A model generated the notes under the pieces. That model ran no database searches and had not been told where the DNA came from. It saw only the letters and a list, made by a program, of their open reading frames with translations. From assembly GCA_037179335.1 (NCBI GenBank), contig JAKZHN010000006.1, positions 372,001 through 436,000 on the forward strand: DNA of 64,000 bases. Reading direction: 5' to 3'. Positions 38,001 through 47,826 of the stretch are shown here, one piece after another (position 1 is the first letter of the stretch; each line of letters starts with the position of its first letter). The DNA is from Cyclaneusma minus (lineage: Eukaryota; Ascomycota; Leotiomycetes; Marthamycetales; Marthamycetaceae). The translations under genes and the position numbers were made by a program.

Positions 38001-38489
38001 TGTCACATTTTCCCGTGATGATCGAGAAGGCAAGGCCTTGGTTTTCACCGGAACTGTCTCCCGCTGCATTAAGGTACATACCTAATACAGGATACATGTA
38101 CATACAGCCGGTACTTGTATCAACTTCACCCATCAATTTATCCACCAAACGACTTCGCTCGCAGGGCCGAAAACCCGGGTTCAGAGCTCCAGATACGTTA
38201 CGGGTGTAATGATCTACCAACGGGATGGACCATCACTGGTCCAGCATCAAGCACCAAGCAAATGCAGGGAAACAAAACCATCCAGTAAGCACTATCGTCA
38301 CTCAAAATATGTGGAGTCAAGGCAAGTTCCTGTCGTCGATACTGGTCAATTCATACCATCGCAATCTGTTTCCCATTATTAGCTCGATGGCTAAATTTCC
38401 TCCTATCTATCAAATCCGTCGTCATCCTTCATATTTCCCATATTAGCTGTTCTCCGATTCATCCATTTTTCCGGGAAAATGCCCGCAAG
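35044..38489. other. Long intergenic stretch, no gene seen
   Basis: It lies between divergent GH71 (-) and GH45 (+) genes and holds both promoters. Short direct repeats of GAAACTCTGAAACTT occur at about 35,937-35,970. An open stretch at 36,753-37,250 (165 codons) has no recognisable domain, no start context and an unlikely composition. I see nothing else that can be named. Confidence 0.55.
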
Positions 38490-38497
38490 TATAAAAG
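38490..38497 (+). promoter_or_regulatory. TATA box of the GH45 gene
   Basis: TATAAAAG, 145 bp before the start codon, followed by C/T- and CA-rich text ending CAAGCAAA just before the ATG. A textbook fungal core promoter by motif and spacing. Confidence 0.6.
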
Positions 38498-38634
38498 ACC
38501 CTCAGACACCTTCAATATCGAAATGTTTTTCTTTTCACAATCTATCAATTCACATGAACAAGGTCTGTTCCTAGAGACTCTCAGACTCCATAATACAGAA
38601 TCCACCGAGATATAGCACCTCATCAACAAGCAAA

Positions 38635-39464
38635 ATGATTTCTTCCTTGCTGAACATTGTTGCCCTCGCTGCCGTCCCGGCCCTTGCTCTGCAAGCTACG
38701 ACCACTGTATGTCCTTTTCACTGCCAATTGCTTCCTTGTTCCATGGAGATTATCTATACGAGAGCCTAGACATTGTTGCTGACAGAAGCTTACAGCGCTA
38801 CTATGATGGTCTAGAAGGTGCCTGTGGCTGTGGCAGCACCTCCGGAACTTTCTCCTGGCAAGTCAGTCGTCCCTTTTCGTTTCTCTTCAATGAACCAAGG
38901 CTCGGAATCGTCCGCACTTCAGTCCAGTCCAGCTCGGAGCTGAGCTTAAACTGGGATTGGAAGCAGCTACCGACCTGGCGATCCGGGCCGGCCCAGCATG
39001 GACTATTCCGAGCACTACTCCCATTCTCCCCGTGCCAAACATATCCTGGCATTCAACTTACACACCCCCAACAGACCGGCATAACAACAAACGTCTACAC
39101 AGCCGCCGCATCCCAAGCCCTCTTCGCCCCCGACTCCTCTTCCTCTTCCTGGTGCGGTTCCGGCTGCGGTACCTGCTACAACCTCACGTCCACCGGCGAA
39201 GCCCCTTGCAGCACCTGCGGCACCGGCGGCGTCTCCGGTCAATCTATTATCGTCATGGTCACCAACCTCTGTCCCGCTGATAGCAATACGCAATGGTGTC
39301 CGGCTACAGGTGGCACTAATGATTATGGCTACAGCTACCATTTTGATATCAATGCTGAGTCAGAGGTGTTTGGAGATAATGTTGTGGTGAATTTCGAGGA
39401 GGTGAGCTGTCCGGCGACCGCGACGACGGATTATGAGCAGTGTGTCTGCGCTACCTCTACTTAA
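38635..39464 (+). CDS. Secreted GH45 endoglucanase, catalytic domain only
   Basis: Three exons: 38,635-38,706, 38,795-38,860 and 39,075-39,464, giving 175 aa. Intron 1 starts GTATGT; intron 2 starts with the weaker GTCAGT and ends CAACAG. Both are phase 0 and rebuild the family text without gaps. Residues 1-18 are a signal peptide. RYYDGLEGACGCG (25-37) opens the double-psi beta-barrel; WCGSGCGTCYNLTS, CSTCGTGG and IIVMVTNLCP follow, and YGYSYHFDI carries the Asp expected as catalytic acid. Cys residues are numerous and fit the conserved disulfides. The layout is close to that of the Trichoderma EGV/Cel45A type, but the protein stops at CVCATST. The linker and CBM1 cellulose-binding module of that enzyme are absent. 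The likely role is cleavage of internal beta-1,4-glucan bonds outside the cell. Confidence 0.92.
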
Positions 39465-40165
39465 AGGGTCGACCGATGGAGGACTGATGACAGATATGGG
39501 GCTCAGGAAGATGGACGAGGTCGGGCGAAGAGCCTAGGAGGGGGAGCAACGCTAAAAAAAACAAATATACGAGGAAAAATGCACATGTTGCAACTGAACC
39601 TATGGCATAACCTTGGTGCAAATAGCTCAGCTGTATGCATTGTCAGATAGGAGCCGGTCATGCTCGCTCCCTGACTTTTCTACCCCAGGAAGAGAACATC
39701 TTTTGCAAAGGATTCTGAAGCCAAGTTTAAGGGATAGAAAGGGCTGGAGACACAGAACACATTACCTTACCCGTCGGTCCATACCAACCTCTCCGACTGG
39801 AGATCAGGGACTCCTCATTGATCATTCCTTTCAGCAGACCCCTTCCTAATCAGCATCGTCGTCTTCCTCGTGGACTCCAAGAACGCTTCATCGTATTCCC
39901 TACTTACCTGTCAAAAGCTGATACTGTACTATGCTTCAGTTCGCAGCAGCAGTGTTCCCAAAGTCATAGCGCAGAATTTCCTCGATATTAACTTGTCATT
40001 CTACGTGTATGTCGCCAGAGTCCAGACTCACCAGCGCCAAGCCCCCAAGCTCCGGCCAGCAAAACGAGTCAGGCTCCACCCCTGTCCACACCAACCCTAC
40101 CTACCCACGCACCCACACAACCCATCAAAATTGATAGAACATCAGCCAGACGGGAAGCAAAATAT
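39465..40165. other. Intergenic, no gene seen
   Basis: 3' flank of the GH45 gene, and downstream (terminator) side of the minus-strand tRNA-Gly. The minus-strand run of four T at 40,159-40,162 can terminate RNA polymerase III. Confidence 0.6.
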
Positions 40166-40262
40166 TGCGTCGGCCGGGAATCGAACCCGGGGCCCATCGA
40201 AACTGGAGAAATCCTTGATGTTCTCATGGCAACGATGGATTTTACCACTAAACCACCAACGC
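40166..40262 (-). tRNA. tRNA-Gly (GCC) with a 26-nt intron
   Basis: On the minus strand a full cloverleaf can be folded: acceptor stem GCGTTGG/CCGACGC (one T-G pair), A box TGGTTTAGTGG, anticodon stem CATCG/CGATG around loop TTGCCA...T, and T arm GGGTTCGATTCCC. The anticodon is GCC. A 26-nt intron lies at the canonical site, one base 3' of the anticodon; removing it leaves 71 nt, normal for tRNA-Gly. The discriminator is A. A T4 run follows. Confidence 0.95.
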
Positions 40263-40622
40263 CGATCAGGTGATGTGATTTTGATGTTGAGAAGTTGGAA
40301 TTGGCGTTTTTGAGGGAGAGATTTTTGAAACGTCAGACGAGCGTGACAACATCTCTGCGTATAAAATGATTATCTTGATCTTTCGAATATGATTTAAATT
40401 CGAATTGTTAGCAATTTTCTGTTCTGCGAAAGAAAAGGCTTCGATACATCGAAATATCGGAACTCGCATCTCAAAGCAAAATGGTGTATAAGTAACTAAT
40501 AGAGTAGCAGGCGCCGCCGCAAACGAAAAGCTCGGAAGAATCAGCACATTTACTTACAAACACCGGTGGCCAACTTTCTACAGTTATGCGACAGAAGTCT
40601 GAACCCCTCTCCAATAATTTGG

Positions 40623-40717
40623 AATATATCCTTAATGGTTGGGAACATCCTCAGTGATTGAGAACATCCTCTGTAATTAAGAGTATCCTCAGAGATTGGG
40701 AATATCCTCGAAGATTG
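40623..40717 (+). repeat. 19-bp degenerate tandem repeat, about 5 copies
   Basis: Units of the form GAACATCCTCAGTGATTGA follow each other at exact 19-bp steps (GAACATCCTC, GAACATCCTC, GAGTATCCTC, GAATATCCTC). Neighbouring copies differ mostly by G/A and C/T. Confidence 0.8.
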
Positions 40718-41144
40718 CAAATATTGGGAATATTAGAAAGAACGAGGAAATCTCCATCTTCAGGGACATTCCTCATTATTGAAGGTGGGTTCAGACTTTT
40801 ATCGTCCCACAGTAATACATTATTGGTATCATTAGGAAAATGATAGCAGGGCGATTTCGACAAGTGGTCCTGTTTGGGACAAATAAGATCAAGAGCTCAG
40901 ACTAAATTGGAGACGAAAAGCAGTAAGTCTAAAGCAGTTGCGTTACCCGAGGTGTTCTATCTAATAGGTCGTGGACGATGGTTCATGGAGCTGCTACAGG
41001 GTCGATGCAAGAGGAAAGACATGGTCTGATCAAAATTGGTATTAATGCTACCTAGCAGAAGTAAGGCCCGCGAAGCACCGATTAAGTGGGCTCCTGGACC
41101 TAGCAGAGTCGCTGGCTACTTAAAGCAGCTAATGTACCTCGCCT

Positions 41145-41280
41145 GAGACGTAGATGAACCTTCTTGTTTGGCTTTGGCTATGGGGGCAAAACACGCTATG
41201 TCTGGCGCCTCACTCCCGAGACGTAGATGAACCTCCTTGTTTGGCTTTGGCTATGAGGGCAAAACGCGCTATGTCCGGCG
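41145..41280 (+). repeat. 63-bp direct duplication, period 73 bp
   Basis: 41,145-41,207 and 41,218-41,280 are the same sequence (start GAGACGTAGATGAACC, end GGCG) with four differences, all transitions. In the first copy CTCC becomes TTCC, GAGGGC becomes GGGGGC, CGCGC becomes CACGC and CCGG becomes CTGG. It may be a small recent duplication touched by RIP-like mutation. Confidence 0.85.
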
Positions 41281-41435
41281 TATTGACGAAGGGGTCTTTG
41301 GAGGCAGAAGAGGAGATTGGCGGAGATGGAGTAAAACTCCTGCTGGTAGCAGCCGAGGAGATGGAGTCGTAGGGCCGTGGACTGAGGTCGTTGTTCGCTT
41401 CTCCCAATTGCAAGACTGCAGCGTCCGTCTCTCCT

Positions 41436-43358
41436 TCAGTCATCGGTGGCATGGTATTCGGAGTCGAGAGTGCTGCTAGCAGTCAAATCGCTAGATAGAT
41501 CGAAACTATCGGAAGGGGTGGCATTGGCAGACGTCGAAACAGAACTAGCAGATCCAGGATCAGCGGCAACGAAGCCATATTGAGAGGCAAAAAAATCAGA
41601 GACAATAGTATCAAGTTCAGAGGCAGAAAGTCCAGGTCCAAAGGCAACGGAATCAGCTCCAGGGGCAATAAAGCCAGGTTCAGAGACAACGGTCGCGTAG
41701 AGCTCAGCCTGGGTGCGGTGCAGTTGACGAGGTGGGATAGCCGGCTTGGTGCTGATGTTGACCTTGCCGCTGCTGCTGTCCTGGTTGTTGCCGCGGTTCT
41801 TCTCGACAAATCCGGGTCCAGGGGCAATAAACACAGGATCAAGCTCATGAAATCCGGGATCAACCTCATGAAGGCCCAAAGCAGGGACATCGAGTCCGGC
41901 AGCGGGAGTACCAAAGCCAGTAAATTCTATCGGTGGGTGGGCGGAGGCGGGGTTCGGGGTTGCAGCTCCAGTTGACCATGGTGGTGGACGCTGTTTTCAG
42001 TCTGCTCCATGTCGGCAGCCATTGCTGCATCCATCTCCGTATTACCCATCGCCTGATTGAAAGCTTCGAAGCCTTCATGTGGAGCGTAGGCGAATGCGTT
42101 CTGATCGGGAGCTTGGAAGCCACTATGGGAAGCGTAGCCGAGTGCGTTCCGTGTGGGAGCTTCGAAGCCTCCATGGGGAGGGTAGGCGAATGCGTTCTGG
42201 GCGGCGCTTTGCAGGTATGGATTTGACAAGTAGGCGGGAGAGGCTTGATCGCGACCTTGGAACCCTTGATCCACCATCTCCTGTTGCTCTCCGCGAGCGC
42301 TGCGTCGAGCTCGCTTCTGGGTGGAGGCGTCGTACTCGTCGGAGCTGCCCTTGCGCTTTCTTTGGAGGATTGAGTTCTGCTTAGGCTTTGGGCCTCCTAG
42401 TTGTAGGATGTTAGCCATGAAAACAATAAAGACGGAGCTGAGAATCTTACCACCGTCTCTCTTGACGTGGACACCCGCTGATATCTTCTCGTCCTTGGAC
42501 TTGGTGCGCCACTGATCTTTCACAGCATCTCCAGCACCAAGCTCAGCTGCTAGCTTCTCGGTAGCCTTCAGATCCTCGCTGCGCTTGTGAGGAAACCCAT
42601 CCTGATAGGAACCTTGGGTTCAGGGGCCCAGGTTGCAGAAGGCATGAGGTTTAAGGGACGGGACTGGCAGACGCGCCCATCGGGTATGACATCCCAAGTC
42701 GTATTGTTGTCTATTTGCTGCTGTGACAATTTCGAGACGGCGAGGTTGAGAGGCTCTGTCGGTTTTTCGGGGCGTTTGATCCAAGGGAGGACGCCATTCT
42801 CGAGGTTGTAACGATAAATAGTGGTGCCAAATCGGCTGCTTCCTCTTCCTTCTGCTTCGCGGCCATCAGGCATGCGAGCTACGATGTCCCCCTTCTGCGC
42901 TCCATACATTCGCTTCCAGCATGCCACGCGCCAGGGTTCAACATTGCGTGAAATCGTACGTGGCAGGCTGGGAATGTCTCTCGTCTTGACGCCGTTGATT
43001 GTGATTTGTGGGTACTTCTGCTTCATTGTCGTGAGCTGAGCTGGAGTGGGCTCAATCTGGCCCATTTCGATAGGAAGATTTTGAGCACTCCAAAAGGCTT
43101 GGTCGCGCACGAAATCGGTGTAGCCGGACGCTTCATCGCCAGTAGCCGGAAACACTAGAAGCTGTCAGTCGGTTTGCTGGTTTTGGGAAAGCAATGGTCA
43201 GGCGCCTTACAACAGGTAGTTGGGTTGGGGTGGGAGCTGCGCGCATGAGTCAAGAGCTCCTCGACTGAGCCCCAGACGCGTGCGGCGTCTGGGTGCCCTT
43301 CAAGGCAGCACCATGAGCACGACAGCGGATCGACCTTAACCAAATGCTTGGGAGGCAT
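41436..43358 (-). pseudogene. Uncharacterised nuclear-type protein gene with two frame breaks
   Basis: Coding text runs from ATG at 43,358. Exon 1 (43,358-43,211) carries a Cys/His pattern, CSWCCLEG with H-x4-H after about 20 residues (ARSSHPNPTTC), like a degenerate C2H2 finger. Intron 43,155-43,210 (GTAAGG...CTAG) joins to FPATGDEASG and a globular part (about 190 aa) ending near KVPIR. There the frame shifts (about 42,610), without consensus intron, to text DGFPHKRSEDLKATEKL...VKRDG. Intron 42,397-42,450 (GTAAGA, CTAAC, CTAG) joins to a tail with basic clusters (QRKRKG, KRARRSARG: possible nuclear signals) and three QNAFAY-PPHGGFEAP-like repeats. A second shift near 41,940-41,990 leads to Gly/Pro-rich and Ser-rich text ending SEYHATDD. 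I do not recognise the family. Either the gene is decaying or the assembly has single-base errors here; if it is intact, it encodes a DNA- or RNA-associated protein at best guess. Confidence 0.6.
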
Positions 43359-45212
43359 AGTGGCTGGTTGGCGTACAGGGAGGTGTGTTGGTTGATAGAG
43401 CGAACAGACAATGTCTTGTGTGTGAAATCGCAGAGGGATACCAACTTGTCAATGGTCAAGTGCGAAATGGAAGAGGGATTTCAACTTGTCAGTGGTAAAG
43501 AGCGCAAAAGGTTGTTGATAAAGAAGTCACAAGCGAGTCGAGGCGATCGAGGCGAAGTCGGCGTAGCGCTTAGCGGAAGGGAAACGCAGGCACTCGTCAA
43601 GATTCGTCTCGAGATTCTACGGCTGTAATAAAAGCAGCCAAGAGACTGCGTGTCAATTGTGAGAGTAGATGTGACTCGGTGACAGAACTTTCCACAACGA
43701 CAGAATCTCCAGGCCACCCTCTACCATCCTGTCGAGGTGAACATTCCTATCGCTCGAAAAGGTATGAAAGTCTCTGGATAACAACGGATTACTGAACTCT
43801 ATATTTACAGCCCATTGGTGTCTCAATGTCTGGTGGAACAGCACTGTTCAAGGGTCCTCACAACTCATTCCGAACTTTTCTCGACCAGACGCCTAGTCGC
43901 GAAGGGCTGTCGTGAAAGTGACTGGAGCTTGTTTGTCGCGGCATAGCGCCTTGGCAGCTCTACTAGTCAGCTAGTGGTCTATATATACAGCTGAGAGGAG
44001 GGCCCTAGCCTTCTCTCCTCAGTCCTCTCTATACTACTTCTGCTCCATGCGATATTTGCCCTCATTGGCAGGGGAGACTAGGCAAGCTGATAGCGCAGAG
44101 AGCGAGAGCTGAACGAGGGGAATGATGACTTTGGTCACGGTAACCCCTTCGCGGAAAGTCTGGCCTTTCCAGATGTCTCCCTGGTTATGATGCAAGGAGC
44201 ATGGTACTCACATATTCTTTCCCAGCTGCCGCCGTTCTTGGGGCAGAGTCAACATACCACACACATGTTAGGCAGCTCGAGCTTTGGAGAGCCATCTCGG
44301 TCGTCCACTATCCAAGCACCTGTCAATAGTGAAGACGGCAAATACCTGTGAGCAACAGGCGCGAGCTTGAGCTGCTTCAGGCGCTGGCACTTCCAACAAA
44401 CACACGCACCCATATATACCACTGTCGAGATCCTGAAAAGGCCTTCTCCGAGAAGAACAGCCCTACTAGAGTCCCCACCTTTGCTCAAGAACAACCGCTC
44501 CCATTGTTAGGACACTGACATATATTTCTGTGAGAGTTCATAGTCCCAATCAAACACGAATGGCATTCGAGAGCCAAGAAAAAAACCCCCAACTCCATGT
44601 CAACTCATCATATAGAGTTGAATGATAGGCAAACTTTAGGAACCGGCTGTTTTGACTTCAAGTCAGCTGGACTTGATTCTGATCTCATGACCCTCCGGAT
44701 TTAGTGAAATACTAACAAACGGAAAACATCAACTGACAAAGTTTAGCAATCAAGAACATCAAGTCTTGACTTGACGTCTAGATGTACTTGGTATGACCAG
44801 CACGGTATCACCATAACGGGTGCCCCACAGACCGAACCCAACACCTCATGGTGTTACGGGGTAGGGGAAACCAAGAAGAACCTCACGGTATATCAACTGG
44901 ATACCTACCGAAGAAGCAATCCACGAGTTGTCGGGACTAGGTCGGGGAGATTCGTTGTATTCAAAGGCTGGTGCTTTGCTAAGCGGCCGGCCTGTGAAGC
45001 CTGGACCTGATTTAGTGAGGCGCTGAGTGAGTCGCTAATAGGATTGAAGCTTAAGAGGGTATATCAACTTATCTGCAAAGAATGACACCGCTGAATCTCA
45101 CGCTACGCCAAACACGTATATCTCCTTCCCCCAACAATCTCACTCACTAAGGTATTCAAGCCGCTTCACCAGGCTGTGGAGTAGAACACCAGCCTCCCCA
45201 CCGAACCTCAAA
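43359..45212. other. Intergenic, no gene seen
   Basis: A TATATATA sequence with a downstream C/T-rich tract occurs at about 43,978-44,040, but no credible frame follows. The open stretch at 44,771-45,010 (79 codons) has no recognisable feature. Confidence 0.5.
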
Positions 45213-46104
45213 TCACCGCCATCCACCCCTCCCTGCTCCATTAGCCGGAAGCTCAGTCATGACAGCAGCATGCTCCGCATCCAACTGATGCGGTCCACTC
45301 CACGGTACCTTCTGCGTTCCCTCTCCATCCACTTCGAGCGGCATCCTATAGTCCGGATTTCCAACCAGCGGTGGTCCTTGAACCTCTAGTACTTCATGGC
45401 TTGTCTCAGGACTATCGCTTGGCCACGAATGTTTCTCGCCCAGCTTTTGTTGCGACTTCCGACGTCCGAAACAATACCATCCTGCTATATACCAATAATA
45501 ACGGCTGTGTCGGTGCCTGTGACGAGACTGACGAGCGTAGATGCGGTGGGCGTGGTTGAGAGAGTGATAGTCCCCGTGGAACTTGCCGATTCTGTGGATG
45601 ATAAAGCAGTAGTGCTCGAAAGACTGGATGAGGTGGATGACGCGTCATCGCTAGATTCGCCGGACGAGATGTTGAAATAGTGACTATTTGAGGCGGATAC
45701 GTAAGAGCCAAGGAGGAAAATGTTCATGAGAAGAACATTTTCGATACTTCGAGGCTTTTGTTGGTTGTGACGGTCCAGGAACAAGCTGTGGTGTTGGGGT
45801 TCAAGTTATCTGATCATCAAAGTCAGATATTTGATGCTGGGTGTGAGGTTATTGGAGAGACATACCACAGAGGTTTCTAGATTCCCGAGAGGCTTTGTGC
45901 CATTCATTTGGTACATGGTTACCGAGGCGATGTTTCAATTGGCGGTTCCCATTCCATGTTCATGGTCGAGCCTTCGACATAGATGGTGTTGAGTGAGAAA
46001 TCGGTCGTGCTTTCGAAGGCTGGGGGGTTGATGAAATAGACATCCAGTGCCATGCAAGTGAGAATATATGATATTAGAGAAAGGTAGATATGCAAGGGAC
46101 GCAT
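45213..46104 (-). pseudogene. Broken gene for a secreted Ser/Thr-rich membrane-type glycoprotein
   Basis: From ATG at 46,104 the minus strand encodes a signal peptide (MRPLHIYLSLISYILTCMA), then VYFINPPAFESTTDFSLN and VEGSTMNMEWEPPIET. The frame then shifts to ASVTMYQMNGTKPLGNLETSV. An intron (45,786-45,865: GTATGT...CACAG) joins to SWTVTTNKSLEVSKMFFS, and after another shift to IFLLGSYVSASNSHYFNIS and a Ser/Thr-rich stalk. The frame stops where a transmembrane helix would begin (AVIIGI). Further down, one frame again reads QLDAEHAAVMTELPANG before a stop at 45,213. The order of a short extracellular domain ending in SHYFNI, a Ser/Thr stalk, a TM segment and a cytoplasmic tail with a DAE-x-ELP motif is found in many ascomycete surface proteins of unknown function. 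With at least two shifts and a stop it cannot make that protein as sequenced. Confidence 0.65.
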
Positions 46105-47733
46105 GTTGGGGAGTCCGTTGTCCAACAATGAGATTAGAGATAGTAAGCTTTCACTACCGTGTACTGGAGCTGAAAGAACGTGGAGAAAGTATGAGTGTAG
46201 CACGGAGGAGAATCAGAGAAGCCTGGAGTAGCACAGAGTTGAGGAAAGCGGACAGATGGCAAGGAATATCGAGGATTCTGGGAATTGGGAAAGACGACAA
46301 ACCGATACGGGGTCTGCGAAGGCGCCTCTCTCTCACTCCAGGGATCAAGTGGATTTTTGAAGGCCATTTCGACAAGGCTCTGCATATTGTTAGTTCTCTG
46401 GAACACGACTATCGCAGCTAACAAGTTTCAGCACCCGCTGGACGGCTGTATTGATCCAAGATTCTTCGCCAGTCTGCCTACCTACGGATACTTTGCGGGT
46501 TCCTCCCAAGCATCAACGGCGCCTCGGCGCCTGGACAGTTGTGATTCGCATTTTAGGACGGGATGTCGATTGATGACTTGCTTCCGCACTGTCGGGTCGG
46601 GTCGTGAAGGCCTGAGCAGGGGGCGAGCGGCATGGCCATTGGGTCTGTGGTTGGTGGCGGTTAAGCGGCCAGTGATAGTATCGGAACAACCGCTTGTGGC
46701 TGGCGCATAAATGCTGTACGGGACGTTGAATCTCCAGGATCGCAAAGTTTTCTTAATCTTCTGGGTCACTATTGTGGTAGATTGTTGGTAGCTTGTCTCG
46801 CGTTCAAAATATCACCATTCGAGATCGAGTACCCTCCTCAGGATCTCAGCGGAAAGGGACGGCCCGTCCGAGAGCCTGAGGGAGTCTGAGCTTTTCAACC
46901 AACAACAACGTTGCCTTGTTTGAAGTTACATCCGCTTGTCTGCTCCCATCACGGCGCGACCTTAGGAGCCAGGATGCAAGTTGCTATCCTCCAATCGCAG
47001 AGTGGTGGTAGATAGCCACTGGCAGGGGTTTTGACCATTCGGCTGTCTGCGTAACGTTGTGCCGTTGTTTGTATATAACATTGTCAGTATTTTTAGCTGA
47101 AGGATGGCGATTAGGGAAGGGAGAGGGGAAAGGCAAATCAGGGGCATGAGAATGGTGAACAAGAAGAAGAAAGTGGTGCTGGACTCGAAGGAGTCTTTCA
47201 GGGTTGGTGTTGTCTTAAGGAAGAAAGAAGCATATTGGAGATGAGGTAACTGGTAAAGACTGAGATACATGTACTGGCCAGTACTTATACTCTGACAAGC
47301 GGGAGGCTTGGAAACAAGAAAGCATACACATATGCTCGCCGTTCTCGGTCCCAACGCGTTCTCAAACTTGAAAACAGAGCTGTTGATATTCTTTCAACGA
47401 CCGAAAATTCCGATATCTCCGTCAACAACATGCTGGTGCCTCGGCCAAATCTATAAATCCAAGTTATCAACTGACAAACAAATAGCAGTGGCTAGGAGCT
47501 GTTGTCGAGGGATCATAAAAGGACACGGATGAGGTTCGGGGATGATTCGGATGAACTTGTACTTGGTGCCAAGAAAATCGAACCCCGGTCCGCAGTCTTT
47601 CCGCACTCCAGCCAGACCCACACTCATCCACGTGCACCCACAGACATTCAATGTTGATATTGAAGAAAATTTCATCAACGAACCAACCACCCACAAAACG
47701 AACAACGATATTGGAAAATCAGAAAAAGAAAGT
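46105..47733. other. Intergenic, no gene seen
   Basis: No open stretch shows a domain, splice support or start context. The minus-strand run of five T at 47,723-47,727 is a likely RNA polymerase III terminator for the tRNA-Asp next to it. Confidence 0.55.
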
Positions 47734-47826
47734 CTCCTCGACGGGGAGTCGAACCCCGGTCTCCCGCGACTTGTTACTCCTTGCGGAGTTGACAAGCGGA
47801 AATCATGACCGTTAGACCATCGGGGA
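47734..47826 (-). tRNA. tRNA-Asp (GTC) with a 21-nt intron
   Basis: On the minus strand: acceptor TCCCCGA/TCGAGGA (one C-A mismatch), discriminator G73 as expected for Asp, A box TGGTCTAACGG, anticodon stem TCCGC/GCGGG around loop TTGTCA...C, and T arm CGGGG TTCGACT CCCCG. The anticodon is GTC. A 21-nt intron lies just 3' of the anticodon-flanking A and contains its own small hairpin (ACTCC gcaa GGAGT). Mature length is 72 nt. A T5 run follows within 11 bp. Confidence 0.93.

Larger units (their letters stand above)
40263..41435. other. Intergenic stretch with two short repeats, no gene seen
   Basis: It contains the 19-bp tandem repeat at 40,623-40,717 and the 63-bp duplication at 41,145-41,280. 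No open frame has protein-like composition or splice support. Confidence 0.6.

Noticed and set aside
42568..42620. A GT-AG intron that would explain the first frame change of the broken gene
   Set aside because: The nearest GT...AG pair is 11 nt, too short to splice; a 59-nt alternative uses the poor donor GTTCCT and lacks a branch site.
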